Virus record (IMG/VR): IMGVR_UViG_3300017776_000048
Location: 1 to 38,486 of that record
DNA from: a virus
Reading direction: 5' to 3' (one strand)
Length of the DNA: 38,486 nucleotides
Shown: positions 28,544 through 36,854 of the stretch, one piece after another
Numbering within the stretch: the stretch's first letter is position 1
Layout: each line of letters begins with the position of its first letter
Made by a program: the position numbers and the translations under genes
The notes under the pieces: generated by a model
Told to the model about the DNA's origin: nothing
Seen by the model: only the letters and a program-made list of their open reading frames with translations
Databases searched by the model: none

Positions 28544-29512
28544 ATGCTATTTGAAGAACAAATTTCACGCAAGCCAGACCTTTACCCTTGGACAAAGAAT
28601 TTCATAGATACAATATGGAGCGGGTTTTGGACACCTGACGAGTTTAATTTTACTTCAGATTATAGCCAGTTTAAAACAGATATGACAGACCAAGAGCGCG
28701 AAGTTCTTGTACGTGCACTCTCTGCAATCGGTCAGATAGAAGTAGCTGTTAAAACATTTTGGGCAAACCTCGGTGATAACCTTCCGCACCCATCTTTACG
28801 TGATCTTGGCTATGCTATGGGTAATTCAGAAGTTATTCACAATATGGCATATGAAAAGCTATTAGATGTATTAGGTCTTACAGATATCTTTGAACGTAAT
28901 CTTGAAAATCCTATTATTGCCGGTCGTGTTGATTATCTGCGTAAGTACAGTAAGAAAGCATTCAAAGATGAGCGTAAGCAATACATCTATGCTATAACTC
29001 TATTTACGTTGTTTGTAGAAAACGTATCATTGTTTAGTCAGTTCTATATTATTTTGCATATGAATAAGAACAAAGCTATTCTGAAAGACACTGCACAGCA
29101 AGTTAAATATACACGTAATGAAGAAATGTTGCATGCACAGTGCGGCATTAAAATCATTAATACAATGCGCGAAGAATACCCTGAACTATTTGATGCAGAG
29201 TTAGAAGAACGCATTGCAGAAGAAATAGAAATGGCAATCGGTTATGAGTCTAATGTTATTCGTTGGATCATGGGTGATTACGAAGAGCTCGGACTATCAA
29301 GCGATATTCTTATTGAATTCATTAAGAAGCGTATGGTAGATAGCCTGCAGCAGATTGGTTTTAGTCATAGTATTACGTATGATGCTGAAACAATTAAATT
29401 AACTAAGTGGTTCGATGAAGGACTTTATGGCGCTAACATGGTAGATTTCTTCCATGGCAGACCTGTTGATTATGCTCGAGGTCAGGGTGTATCAGCAGAC
29501 GATTTATTTTAA
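28544..29512 (+). CDS. nrdB: Class I ribonucleotide reductase beta subunit
   Basis: 322 residues. Diiron ligands in order: Glu66 (GQIEVAV), Glu96 and His99 (SEVIHNMAY), Glu159 (LFVENVS), Glu194 and His197 (NEEMLHAQ). Tyr103, four residues after the first His, fits the radical tyrosine. The first ligand is Glu where E. coli NrdB has Asp84, as in some divergent subclasses. It supplies the radical for deoxynucleotide synthesis by the alpha subunit downstream (12-base gap). C-terminus GVSADDLF is the usual acidic/aromatic docking tail. Confidence 0.95.
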   Translation: MLFEEQISRKPDLYPWTKNFIDTIWSGFWTPDEFNFTSDYSQFKTDMTDQEREVLVRALSAIGQIEVAVKTFWANLGDNLPHPSLRDLGYAMGNSEVIHNMAYEKLLDVLGLTDIFERNLENPIIAGRVDYLRKYSKKAFKDERKQYIYAITLFTLFVENVSLFSQFYIILHMNKNKAILKDTAQQVKYTRNEEMLHAQCGIKIINTMREEYPELFDAELEERIAEEIEMAIGYESNVIRWIMGDYEELGLSSDILIEFIKKRMVDSLQQIGFSHSITYDAETIKLTKWFDEGLYGANMVDFFHGRPVDYARGQGVSADDLF

Positions 29513-29524
29513 GGAGTTTATATT

Positions 29525-31168
29525 ATGGCATTTGATTGGCTCAATGAAGATTCACGCACATTTTTGTCTCGTGGTTATCTTGAAGAAGGCGTATCCGCAG
29601 AGGAACGCATAGAAGAAATAGCAGAAGCAGCAGAGAAAATTCTCAATAAACCTGGCTTCGCACGTAAATTCGAAAAGTATATGCTTGCAGGTTATTATAG
29701 CCTGTCTTCACCGGTATGGTCAAACTTTGGAGCAGACCGAGGTTTACCTATTTCCTGTAATGGTGTGAAGGTAGAAGACTCAATTGAAGAGATTCTACAA
29801 AAAATGTCAGAGGTTGGTGTACAGACTAAAATGGGCGCTGGTACATCTGGTTACTTTGGAGATCTACGACCACGAGGAAGTAAAATTAAAGGCGGAGGAA
29901 AAGCCGATGGCCCTGTTCATTATATGCGTTTGTTCGATACTAGCACCGATGTTATTTCTCAAGGCTCCGTACGACGTGGTGCTTTCGCTGCTTATCTTAA
30001 CATCGATCATCCTGACATTAGCGAGTTTCTTGACATAAGAGAACCAGGTGCACCAATACAAAACATATCAATTGGTGTAACAATACCTGATGAATGGATG
30101 AAAGACATGATTACCGGTGACGGCGATAAACGTATTATATGGGCAAAGGTACTACGCAAACGTAAAGAGACTGGTTATCCATACCTGTTCTTCTCTGATA
30201 CAGTAAACAATAATAAACCTCAAGCATTAAAAGATCATAACTTTCCAATACATGCATCTAATCTGTGCTCAGAGATTGCATTACCATCGAGTAAAGACTG
30301 GACGTTTGTTTGTAACCTATCATCTATGAATCTTGTTACATGGGATGAATGGAAAGAAACAGATGCAGTAGAAACTATGACATACTTCCTTGACGCTGTT
30401 ATGGAAGAATATATTAAGAAGACCAAAGGTGTACGGTTTATGGAAACTGCACATAACTTTGCAAAGCACTGGCGTGCACTTGGCATCGGCCAACTTGGCT
30501 GGCATTCATTATTACATTCAAAAATGACGCCATTCGAGTCGTTTGAGGCTCTTGAATTGGGTGAAGAAATTAGTCAATTTATCGACGAGCGATCACTCGC
30601 AGCCTCTGAAGAAATGGCGGAAATCTATGGAACTCCTGAAGGCCTTAACGGTTATAACTGTCGCAATCTCACTCGCTGTGCTATTGCACCCACTACTTCA
30701 TCATCGTTCATACTTGGTCAAGTCAGCCCAAGCATCGAACCACTTGCCTCCAACTATTTCGTTAAAGATTTAGCTAAAGGTGTATTTACATATAGGAACC
30801 CGTGGCTTGTAGAAGTATTAGATTCACATGATAAAAATGATGATGAAACATGGGAATCAATTCTTATTCATAAAGGTTCAGTACAACATCTTGATTTTTT
30901 AACTGAAAATGAAAAGAATGTATTCAAAACCTTCTCTGAAATCTCACCATTAAATGTTGTTCAGCAAGCAGCTGCACGGCAGGCATATATAGATCAAAGC
31001 CAGAGTTTGAATCTTATGATTCCACACGATGCTCCGGTCAAAGATATTAATGCTCTGATTATTGAAGGGTGGAGGCTAGGAGTAAAAACATTTTATTATC
31101 AACGTTCATCCAATCCAGCACAGGAGTTAGTTCGCGATATTATGACTTGCGTATCCTGCGAGGCATAA
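29525..31168 (+). CDS. nrdA: Class I ribonucleotide reductase alpha subunit
   Basis: 547 residues; strong RBS AAGGAGT. Active site: NLCSE (Asn246, Cys248, Glu250), redox Cys78 (PISCNG), radical-transfer Tyr524-Tyr525 (TFYYQRS) and a C-terminal CVSC pair (Cys542, Cys545) for thioredoxin/glutaredoxin reduction. An N-terminal ATP cone is absent (E. coli NrdA 761 residues), so dATP overall-activity inhibition should be missing, which is common in phage enzymes and lets dNTP pools rise. Works with nrdB upstream. Confidence 0.95.
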   Translation: MAFDWLNEDSRTFLSRGYLEEGVSAEERIEEIAEAAEKILNKPGFARKFEKYMLAGYYSLSSPVWSNFGADRGLPISCNGVKVEDSIEEILQKMSEVGVQTKMGAGTSGYFGDLRPRGSKIKGGGKADGPVHYMRLFDTSTDVISQGSVRRGAFAAYLNIDHPDISEFLDIREPGAPIQNISIGVTIPDEWMKDMITGDGDKRIIWAKVLRKRKETGYPYLFFSDTVNNNKPQALKDHNFPIHASNLCSEIALPSSKDWTFVCNLSSMNLVTWDEWKETDAVETMTYFLDAVMEEYIKKTKGVRFMETAHNFAKHWRALGIGQLGWHSLLHSKMTPFESFEALELGEEISQFIDERSLAASEEMAEIYGTPEGLNGYNCRNLTRCAIAPTTSSSFILGQVSPSIEPLASNYFVKDLAKGVFTYRNPWLVEVLDSHDKNDDETWESILIHKGSVQHLDFLTENEKNVFKTFSEISPLNVVQQAAARQAYIDQSQSLNLMIPHDAPVKDINALIIEGWRLGVKTFYYQRSSNPAQELVRDIMTCVSCEA

Positions 31169-31172
31169 GTAT

Positions 31173-31331
31173 TTGAGACATTCAGAGTACGAGTTTAATT
31201 GTGATCATTGTAGTGCACACATATATATTACAGTAGTTGATGAACAAGATGAACCAGAGTATTGCCCAATGTGTGGAGAAGTAGGCAATCCTATTTTTAT
31301 TGATGCAGAATTGGATAGTGATGACGTTTAA
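31173..31331 (+). CDS. Small zinc-ribbon protein (TTG start)
   Basis: 52 residues, MRHSEYEFNCDHCSAHIYIT ... YCPMCGEVG. Two CxxC pairs (CDHC and CPMC) form a zinc ribbon. The only reasonable start is TTG 31173, 9 bases after GAGG (31160-31163) inside the end of nrdA. The frame is open with good composition and overlaps the next gene by 11 bases. Zinc ribbons this small often bind nucleic acid or act as transcription factors. Confidence 0.65.
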   Translation: MRHSEYEFNCDHCSAHIYITVVDEQDEPEYCPMCGEVGNPIFIDAELDSDDV

Positions 31332-31902
31332 AATATTAGAAAACTTCCCAGATAAACTATTAAAAGATATACAAAAACAATGGTACGGATTCCCACAACA
31401 TCCATCAGGTGATGCTTATCACAAGCGTTATGCTGCTGATGAATACCAAGATTATATCTTTATAAACAAACCCCACCCATTATATGACATATTGTTTGAA
31501 TACTTTAATTGTGATATGTATTTAACCTATTTGCGTAATAGACCTCGTTCTGGTAATGGTCCAGTTCATACTGATTCAAAACGAGAAGCATGTATTAATA
31601 TTCCTATTGAAGTAGATTTATTGAATAGCAGTTTTTATATGGCAAGAATGCATTATAAAGAACCGACCGTACGAAAGCCAAATAAAGATGAACCGGTTAA
31701 CGAAGGTGCATTGCGGTTTGAATGGGAACCAGAAAAATACCTCTTTTATAATTTAAGAAAACCAATCTTATTTTCAACAAAGCAGGCACATGGTGCTTAT
31801 AACTATTCTGATAATGAAAGAGTATTGTTAAGTGTTACATTTAAAAATGAAGTACGCGACTTTCAATCTGTAATGAATATAATACCGAAAGACTGGTTTT
31901 AA
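31321..31902 (+). CDS. 2OG-Fe(II)-type oxygenase-like protein
   Basis: 193 residues from ATG 31321, where GGAT lies upstream; upstream in-frame starts at 31300-31303 would overlap the zinc-ribbon gene more. HTDSKREACINIPIE (His83, Asp85) and AHGAYNYSDNERVLLSVTF (distal His and Arg) fit the double-stranded beta-helix iron site, with LYDILFEYF as an N-terminal helix. Substrate unknown. Second of four such proteins here. TAATG junction to the next gene. Confidence 0.73.
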   Translation: MTFKILENFPDKLLKDIQKQWYGFPQHPSGDAYHKRYAADEYQDYIFINKPHPLYDILFEYFNCDMYLTYLRNRPRSGNGPVHTDSKREACINIPIEVDLLNSSFYMARMHYKEPTVRKPNKDEPVNEGALRFEWEPEKYLFYNLRKPILFSTKQAHGAYNYSDNERVLLSVTFKNEVRDFQSVMNIIPKDWF

Positions 31903-32312
31903 TGTGGTATTATCAGAATGAACTTTTCAATGCTGAACTCATATCAGAATACCAAGGTTTTGTGTACGTCATTACAGATCTTACCCATAGTAAAAAGTAC
32001 GTCGGCAAAAAAGGATTCTGGTCAAAGAAAACATTACCGCCGCTTAAAGGCAAAACCCGCAAAAGAAGAAGCATTGTTGAATCCAACTGGCAAGTGTATT
32101 ACGGCTCATCTGAAACAGTACAACAGCTACTCGAAGAACATGGACCACCCGGCTTTGATCGTAAGATATTACACCTCTGTAAAACAAAGGGTGAAATGTC
32201 ATACCTTGAAGCAAAAGAACAATTTGATAGACGTGTGCTGTTAGACGATTCATATTACAATGGTATTATCAATTGTAAAATACACAGAACACATGTAAAG
32301 AATTTAAAATAA
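31902..32312 (+). CDS. GIY-YIG-like nuclease (tentative)
   Basis: 136 residues. GFVYVITDLTHSKKYVGKKGF corresponds to GIY...YVG of the GIY-YIG fold; a basic loop (KGKTRKRRS), then YYGSS, SYLEAKEQF (candidate metal-binding Glu) and YYNGIINCK. The order is right for a GIY-YIG domain, though the first motif is VYV and not GIY. T4 endonuclease II (DenA) is also a GIY-YIG enzyme of similar size, which cuts host DNA, but sequence similarity is not evident by eye. Acts on DNA by inference. Confidence 0.72.
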   Translation: MWYYQNELFNAELISEYQGFVYVITDLTHSKKYVGKKGFWSKKTLPPLKGKTRKRRSIVESNWQVYYGSSETVQQLLEEHGPPGFDRKILHLCKTKGEMSYLEAKEQFDRRVLLDDSYYNGIINCKIHRTHVKNLK

Positions 32313-32317
32313 AAGAG

Positions 32318-32346
32318 TTTACAAACGATTGAAAACGTGTTATAAT
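32318..32346 (+). promoter_or_regulatory. Sigma70-type promoter
   Basis: TTTACA (32318-32323), 17-nt spacer, TATAAT (32341-32346) with extended -10 TGT. Drives RNase H and downstream gene; RBS AAGGAG follows. Confidence 0.9.
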
Positions 32347-32368
32347 TGATTTAACATAAGGAGTTATT

Positions 32369-33223
32369 ATGATAATAGTTGATTATAGCGGTATTGCTAT
32401 TGCACCTGTAGCAATGGGTAAAGTGAATGCGGCAGATGAAAATCTATTGCGGCATTTAATCTTAAACTCATTACGCATGTATAAACAAAAGTTTAAAAGC
32501 TATGGCGAGATGGTCGTTGTAGCAGACGCGGGTGGTAACTGGCGTAAAGACGTTTATCCTGAATATAAGGGTAAGCGTAAGAAAACGCGTGATGAATCAA
32601 AAGTTGATTGGGATGCAGCGTTTAAAACAATTAATCTTGTACTCGAAGAAATCAAAGAAAACCTACCTTGGAAAGTTATTCATCAGTGGGGTTGTGAAGC
32701 TGATGATTCGATTGCAGAGATTGTTAAGTGGACACAAGACTTTGGCAACTATGAAGATGTTATGATCGTATCAAGTGATCATGATTTCATTCAGTTACAA
32801 AAGTATAAAAACGTTTCACAGTTTTCACCTACAACAAAAAAGCCTGTAAAAGATGATAATCCTTATTTATTTCAAGCTGATCATATCTTACGTGGTTGTA
32901 CTGGTGATGGAGTACCTAATGTATTATCAGATGATGATACCTTTATTACTGATGGTAAACGTCAGAATGTGCTTTCAAAGAAGAAGAAAGAAACACTTAT
33001 GGCTGATCCTAAAGCATTAGGTGAACAGGTTTATCGTAACTATTTACGCAATAAAAAGATGATTATTTTGACAGAAGAGTCAGAATGTCCTGATGTTGTG
33101 AAGAAAGATATTATAAATAAATTTGAAGAACAAGATCCCTGGTCAAAACGAGGTAAGGTTTTTCCTTATCTTGTGAGTAAACAATGTAGGCTCTTGCTTG
33201 ATGTGGTAGAGGAATTTTTATAG
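32369..33223 (+). CDS. rnh: T4-type RNase H (5'-3' exonuclease)
   Basis: 284 residues (T4 Rnh 305). FEN-family acidic clusters: VDYSG (Asp5), VVADAGGNWRKDVYPEYKGKRKK (Asp then the basic helix), GCEADDSIAE (two Asp) and VSSDHDFIQLQ (two Asp). The CTGDGVPNVLSDDDTF segment is the helix-hairpin-helix-type DNA-binding region. Removes RNA primers and 5' flaps during phage DNA replication. Followed immediately by 33224, the usual T4-like small neighbour. Confidence 0.92.
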   Translation: MIIVDYSGIAIAPVAMGKVNAADENLLRHLILNSLRMYKQKFKSYGEMVVVADAGGNWRKDVYPEYKGKRKKTRDESKVDWDAAFKTINLVLEEIKENLPWKVIHQWGCEADDSIAEIVKWTQDFGNYEDVMIVSSDHDFIQLQKYKNVSQFSPTTKKPVKDDNPYLFQADHILRGCTGDGVPNVLSDDDTFITDGKRQNVLSKKKKETLMADPKALGEQVYRNYLRNKKMIILTEESECPDVVKKDIINKFEEQDPWSKRGKVFPYLVSKQCRLLLDVVEEFL

Positions 33224-33637
33224 ATGGTTAAACAAGTACATGAAGTTTTTGCTTTATTTGAAGAAGCAAAGACACGAGAAGAAAAAATTCAAGTTCTCAA
33301 GAACAATGAAACTTGGGCACTCAAAGATATAATCAAAGGTTCGATGGATGATAAGATCCAATGGCTATTGCCAAAAGGAGAGGTTCCATACACGAAATGT
33401 GAAGAATGGAATCATCCAACAACCTTACTTAAAAAAAATAAAGATTTCAAATACGTTGTTAAAGGTGGGCCTGGCATGTCTATGCCTACCTATAAACGTG
33501 AAAAAATATTCTTAGGGATTCTAGAGTCAATACATCCCTCTGATGCGGATCTGGTTTGTAAAATGATTAATAAGGAAAAGCCAGTGAAGGGCATAACAGC
33601 GAAACTAGTAGAGGAGGCATTCCCCGGACTATTATGA
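33224..33637 (+). CDS. Conserved T4-type hypothetical protein (DUF6433-like)
   Basis: 137 residues starting right after the rnh stop. TREEKIQVLKNNETWALKDIIKGS and WLLPKGEVPYTKCEEWNHPTTLL belong to a small protein I recall as widespread in T4-type phages (possibly DUF6433), function unknown. ERLFLGILESIHPSDA-type helix follows (here EKIFLGILESIHPSDADL). Close linkage to rnh suggests a replication or repair role, by context only. Confidence 0.8.
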   Translation: MVKQVHEVFALFEEAKTREEKIQVLKNNETWALKDIIKGSMDDKIQWLLPKGEVPYTKCEEWNHPTTLLKKNKDFKYVVKGGPGMSMPTYKREKIFLGILESIHPSDADLVCKMINKEKPVKGITAKLVEEAFPGLL

Positions 33638-33678
33638 TTAACCAACCCCCCGAACTTAACCAAACAATTAAAAACTTT

Positions 33679-33712
33679 AAGGTGCACGTTTTTTAGCGAT
33701 GCACCTTTTTCT
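33679..33712 (+). terminator. Rho-independent terminator
   Basis: AAGGTGCA (33679-33686) pairs with TGCACCTT (33700-33707), 13-nt loop including a T-run, then Ts. It ends the rnh unit. Transcription past it continues to the small gene 33730. Confidence 0.75.
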
Positions 33713-33729
33713 TTAGGAGAGAGAACTAT

Positions 33730-33903
33730 ATGGTTTCAGTTACTATCGAACGGCTAAAAAAAGATTCAAGACAATTGGGCTGGTTTGCCGACAGGTATAG
33801 GAAACAAGGAAAAACAGATCGTCTAAGAAAGGTATTAATAAAGAAACAGTATTTAGACGATAACATCACTGAAATCGAAGAGACATTAGGAAAGGTAGCA
33901 TAA
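33730..33903 (+). CDS. Small hypothetical protein
   Basis: 57 residues (MVSVTIERLKKDSRQLGWF...); strong RBS AGGAGAGAG. Highly basic helix (FADRYRKQGKTDRLRKVLIKK) followed by an acidic helix (YLDDNITEIEETLGKVA), a likely helical hairpin. Lies between two terminators 17 and 2 bases away, so it is an isolated unit. No family recognised. Confidence 0.7.
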   Translation: MVSVTIERLKKDSRQLGWFADRYRKQGKTDRLRKVLIKKQYLDDNITEIEETLGKVA

Positions 33904-33905
33904 AC

Positions 33906-33935
33906 GGTGGGGGTGAAAGCCCCCATCTTTTTTTT
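33906..33935 (+). terminator. Rho-independent terminator
   Basis: TGGGGG (33908-33913) pairs with CCCCCA (33920-33925), 6-nt loop TGAAAG, then TC and eight Ts. It begins two bases after the stop of 33730-33903. Confidence 0.9.
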
Positions 33936-33955
33936 AATAAAATGCATTTTAGGGG

Positions 33956-33984
33956 TTTACAAATGCAAAGAATCGGTGTATAAT
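33956..33984 (+). promoter_or_regulatory. Sigma70-type promoter
   Basis: TTTACA (33956-33961), 17-nt spacer, TATAAT (33979-33984). Located 20 bases after the terminator, so again a terminator followed at once by a promoter. Drives 34021. Confidence 0.88.
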
Positions 33985-34020
33985 AAAGAATAAGTTATTT
34001 GATGAGGGGGTAATATACCC

Positions 34021-34587
34021 ATGAATATATTTGTTCTTGATACTGATCCAGTAGAAGCTGCACAGCTCCAATGTGATAAACACGTTGTAAAGATGGTACT
34101 TGAGTCTGCACAAATGCTATCAACTGCACATCGTCTAATCGATGGCACTATGTATAAAGCACCATCTAAATCAGGTAAAACTATGGTTAAACACTGGAAG
34201 CATGACGATCCAGGTATGGAAAAGCTTTTATATAAAGCTGTACATATGGGTCATCCTTGTACCTTATGGTCTATGGAATCAGATGCTAACTACAATTGGC
34301 ATTACAAACACTTCATTGCATTATGTGATGAATACACGTATCGCTATGGTAAAACACATCTTACTGATACTAAGCTACGTGAAGCTCTTGAACTTACACC
34401 ATACAATATACACAAGGGCCCACAAACACCATTTCGTTTAGCTATGTCTGAATTCCCTGAATGCCACTTTCAAGATCCTGTTGTATCTTATCGTGCATTC
34501 TACCAAACAAAGCAAAAACGTTTCTCTATGGTATGGTCTAAACGTGATATTCCTTCATGGTTTAATAGTGATTTAAATGTCGCATAA
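34021..34587 (+). CDS. Conserved phage hypothetical protein
   Basis: 188 residues. CDKHVVKMVLESAQMLSTAHR, HMGHPCTLWSMESDANYNW and CDEYTYRYGKTHL are motifs I recall from a large family of phage proteins of unknown function. Conserved His, Lys and Trp residues in these blocks suggest an enzyme or nucleic-acid-binding fold. The GAGGGGGT stretch 11 bases upstream is the RBS. Stands alone behind its own promoter. Confidence 0.8.
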   Translation: MNIFVLDTDPVEAAQLQCDKHVVKMVLESAQMLSTAHRLIDGTMYKAPSKSGKTMVKHWKHDDPGMEKLLYKAVHMGHPCTLWSMESDANYNWHYKHFIALCDEYTYRYGKTHLTDTKLREALELTPYNIHKGPQTPFRLAMSEFPECHFQDPVVSYRAFYQTKQKRFSMVWSKRDIPSWFNSDLNVA

Positions 34588-34598
34588 GCAAACTATTT

Positions 34599-34632
34599 TC
34601 AAATTAAATGAAAATAAGTGTTTACAACTGTT
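34599..34632 (+). repeat. Promoter repeat, copy 2
   Basis: 34 bases with one mismatch to 14421-14454 (TCAAATTAAATGAAAATAA then gTGTTTACAACTGTT). Confidence 0.85.
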
Positions 34633-34649
34633 AGAAAACAGTGCATAGT
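34621..34649 (+). promoter_or_regulatory. Sigma70-type promoter, weak -10
   Basis: TTTACA (34621-34626) with a conserved upstream element. At 17-nt spacing the -10 is CATAGT, two bases from TATAAT, unlike copy 1. Drives the small-gene operon 34680-38371. Confidence 0.7.
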
Positions 34650-34679
34650 AATAATATAAAGTGAATAAAGGAGACAAAT

Positions 34680-34925
34680 ATGAGTTTTATATTAGAATTT
34701 TCTGGCGATAAAAACGTAGCCATTGAATGCTATGACGTTATGAACGTTGCTGAAGAAGGCCTTGAGGTCGGAATCGAAAAAGCTTTTGATGACACTTGGT
34801 ATTGGTGTGAGTGGACTAAAGAAAAAGGCTCTACAATACATGAGGGTTTTAAAACTTTAGATGCTGCTGTTCGTGATGCAGAAACAAAAATAGTACACAA
34901 AATGTACTTAGGAGAGACAGTATGA
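34680..34925 (+). CDS. Small hypothetical protein
   Basis: 81 residues; strong RBS AAGGAGAC. Acidic alpha/beta sequence with WYWCEW and KTLDAAVRDAETKIV. ATGA overlap with the next gene, which has a similar end (helix with DSLEQAMIECHAM). The two may be distant tandem paralogues. Function unknown. Confidence 0.72.
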   Translation: MSFILEFSGDKNVAIECYDVMNVAEEGLEVGIEKAFDDTWYWCEWTKEKGSTIHEGFKTLDAAVRDAETKIVHKMYLGETV

Positions 34926-35164
34926 GTATGACAAATAATTTTTATCATTCAGCTTCAACTGAATGGCAACTCGAAGATGATTCTTGGATTTCAAAAGTAT
35001 GTGAAAAGTTTTCTATTCAAGTTCATTCTGCAACACAATATCTTCTTTGGGAAGATACATTTGATGTTGATGGTTGTTATGTAAACCACAAAACATGTGA
35101 TAGTTTAGAACAAGCAATGATTGAATGCCATGCAATGGCTGAGGAGGAAGTATATAATGGATAG
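34922..35164 (+). CDS. Small hypothetical protein
   Basis: 80 residues overlapping 34680-34925 by ATGA. Acidic, with three Cys (VCEKFS, GCYVNH, KTCDSL, IECHAM). Ends overlapping the next start. Function unknown. Confidence 0.7.
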   Translation: MSMTNNFYHSASTEWQLEDDSWISKVCEKFSIQVHSATQYLLWEDTFDVDGCYVNHKTCDSLEQAMIECHAMAEEEVYNG

Positions 35165-35411
35165 ATCACTATTAAACTCATTTGATAAAATGCACGTACC
35201 TGATGCTCGTGCACTTGCAATTTCAATGTTAAATACACCTAATCCACGTGCAACTTTACGACAAAAAATGGTTGTAGGTCGTTTGATAAGAGATATTGAA
35301 AACACACGTACAAGTGCAGAAGTTACACGTATTATGTGGAATGTTTATATGTCAAAATCAGGATATGGAATACCTAATTCTGCTTGGAAGACTCACTACC
35401 GCTCAGCATAA
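35157..35411 (+). CDS. Small hypothetical protein
   Basis: 84 residues from ATG 35157, 7 bases after GAGGAGGAAG, an excellent RBS; an upstream in-frame ATG at 35121 is rejected. Basic and helical (RATLRQKMVVGRLIRDIENTR) with YMSKSGYGIPNSAWKTHYRSA at the C-terminus. No family recognised. Confidence 0.75.
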   Translation: MDRSLLNSFDKMHVPDARALAISMLNTPNPRATLRQKMVVGRLIRDIENTRTSAEVTRIMWNVYMSKSGYGIPNSAWKTHYRSA

Positions 35412-35420
35412 GGAAATGTA

Positions 35421-35936
35421 ATGCACCTCACATTTGTAGGGCATCGGCTTACCCCGAAACAAAAACACTTAATCTCAGAGGCAGCTTCGGCTGCCTTAGA
35501 CATATTAGTAAGTCATCGAATGAAGAATTCGCTTGATATTACGATTGAAATTACAAAGAATATGTATAAGCAAACTGGTTCACTCGGCAATTGTGGCCTT
35601 GAAGATGAATCACAATCTCCAAAATTCTTTACTGTTGAGTTGAATTATTCCGGTGTAGAATCTTTTGGAATGCTTATAACCGCACTCATTCATGAGCTCG
35701 TACATGTGGCTCAATACGCACAAAGACGCCTCCGTGATCTTACAGGTTTATCTCGTATGGCATGGAAAAATAAACATTATAATACAAACGTTACAAGTTA
35801 CTACGATCGTCCGTGGGAGATCGAAGCACATGAGTTAGAAGAAGACATATATAACAAAGTAAGCGAAGAAAAAAACCTTCGTAGATATTTAAATATGCAC
35901 AATTGTGACGAGTATCGTGTGCTCGTTGTTAATTAA
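35421..35936 (+). CDS. SprT-like zinc metalloprotease
   Basis: 171 residues. Zinc-binding HELVHVAQ (His91, Glu92, His95) and a third-ligand region DRPWEIEAHELE (129-140), where SprT-type proteins and other gluzincins have the Glu/His helix. The upstream strand KFFTVELNYSG is the edge strand typical of zincins. Predicted intracellular peptidase; SprT/Spartan relatives act on DNA-protein crosslinks, but this cannot be fixed from sequence. Located between small genes and phoH. Confidence 0.85.
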   Translation: MHLTFVGHRLTPKQKHLISEAASAALDILVSHRMKNSLDITIEITKNMYKQTGSLGNCGLEDESQSPKFFTVELNYSGVESFGMLITALIHELVHVAQYAQRRLRDLTGLSRMAWKNKHYNTNVTSYYDRPWEIEAHELEEDIYNKVSEEKNLRRYLNMHNCDEYRVLVVN

Positions 35937-35947
35937 ATGGAAATCAA

Positions 35948-36172
35948 ATGCCACAATATACCTTAATTAATAAAAAAACCGAAGAGCAATGGGATGTCAC
36001 CTGTTCTTGGGATGAGTTACAAACTCACCTTAATGACGATGTAAAACAAGCGCTGTCAGTACCTAAGATTATTTCAGGTCGTTCAGGGTCCATGAAAGTG
36101 CCTGATGGATTCACTGATTTAAAGAAAAGAATCAAAAAAGGTTCAGGTGCAGGTAATACAGTAAATGTCTAG
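35948..36172 (+). CDS. Small protein, FmdB-like fold without zinc cysteines
   Basis: 74 residues. PQYTLINKKTEEQWDVTCSWDEL with SGRSGSMKVPDGFTDLKKRIKK. Resembles a phage family related to the FmdB regulatory fold, but only one Cys remains, so no zinc ribbon is possible. RBS is weak (AAATGGAAATC). Overlaps phoH by 8 bases. Function unknown. Confidence 0.7.
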   Translation: MPQYTLINKKTEEQWDVTCSWDELQTHLNDDVKQALSVPKIISGRSGSMKVPDGFTDLKKRIKKGSGAGNTVNV

Positions 36173-36854
36173 GTCTTATACATCAAACAGTATAAAGCTT
36201 GAAAACATCCAATCATTCGAACCAAAAACACAAAATCAAAAGAATGCAGTTGATGCTTGGAAGTCTGGATATAATCTTGTTATGTCTGGTTCAGCTGGTA
36301 CAGGTAAAACCTTTGTAGGATTAAACCTTGCACTCGAACAAGTGTTAGATAAAGAAACTGATTATGAGCAACTTATAATTGTACGTTCTATTGTACCAAC
36401 ACGAGATATTGGTTTTTTGCCTGGCGATGAAGAAGAAAAGAAACAAGCCTATGCTGCACCATACATTGGTCTGCTAAAAGAAATCCTTGGTGATAACGAA
36501 GCATGGACAAAGCTCGTTACAGCAAAGAAACTACGATTTGAATCCACATCTTTTATTCGTGGTACTACGTTTAATCACGCAATTGTACTCGTAGATGAGA
36601 TGCAAAACTTAAACTTCCATGAGCTTGATTCTGTTATAACGAGACTTGGCAGTGAATGCAGATTTATTATGTCTGGTGATTATTATCAATCTGATTTTCA
36701 GAAAGATAATGATAAGAAAGGTATTCTTAATTTTATGAATATTGTAGAGCAATTGAATCAATTTGAAGTTGTTGAGTTTACATGGAAAGACATTGTACGA
36801 TCTGACTTTGTACGAGACTATATAATGACGAAAGAAATGTTAGGAATAAAATGA
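36165..36854 (+). CDS. phoH: PhoH-like P-loop ATPase
   Basis: 229 residues. Walker A GSAGTGKT (42-49), IIVRSIVPTRDIGFLPGD (strand and loop typical of PhoH), Walker B IVLVDEMQN and MSGDYYQSDF. PhoH is among the most common marine-phage genes; it is an RNA/nucleotide ATPase of unclear role and no longer thought phosphate-specific. Overlaps the next gene (ATGA). Confidence 0.95.
   Translation: MSRSYTSNSIKLENIQSFEPKTQNQKNAVDAWKSGYNLVMSGSAGTGKTFVGLNLALEQVLDKETDYEQLIIVRSIVPTRDIGFLPGDEEEKKQAYAAPYIGLLKEILGDNEAWTKLVTAKKLRFESTSFIRGTTFNHAIVLVDEMQNLNFHELDSVITRLGSECRFIMSGDYYQSDFQKDNDKKGILNFMNIVEQLNQFEVVEFTWKDIVRSDFVRDYIMTKEMLGIK

Noticed and set aside
33634-33696. 20-codon frame overlapping the previous stop (MINQPPELNQ...)
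   Set aside because: Runs into the terminator hairpin and has no RBS at proper distance.
14421-34632. Direct repeats as a sign of a mobile element
   Set aside because: The repeats are promoters; no transposase, inverted ends or target duplications are visible. No CRISPR array or integrase was seen either.
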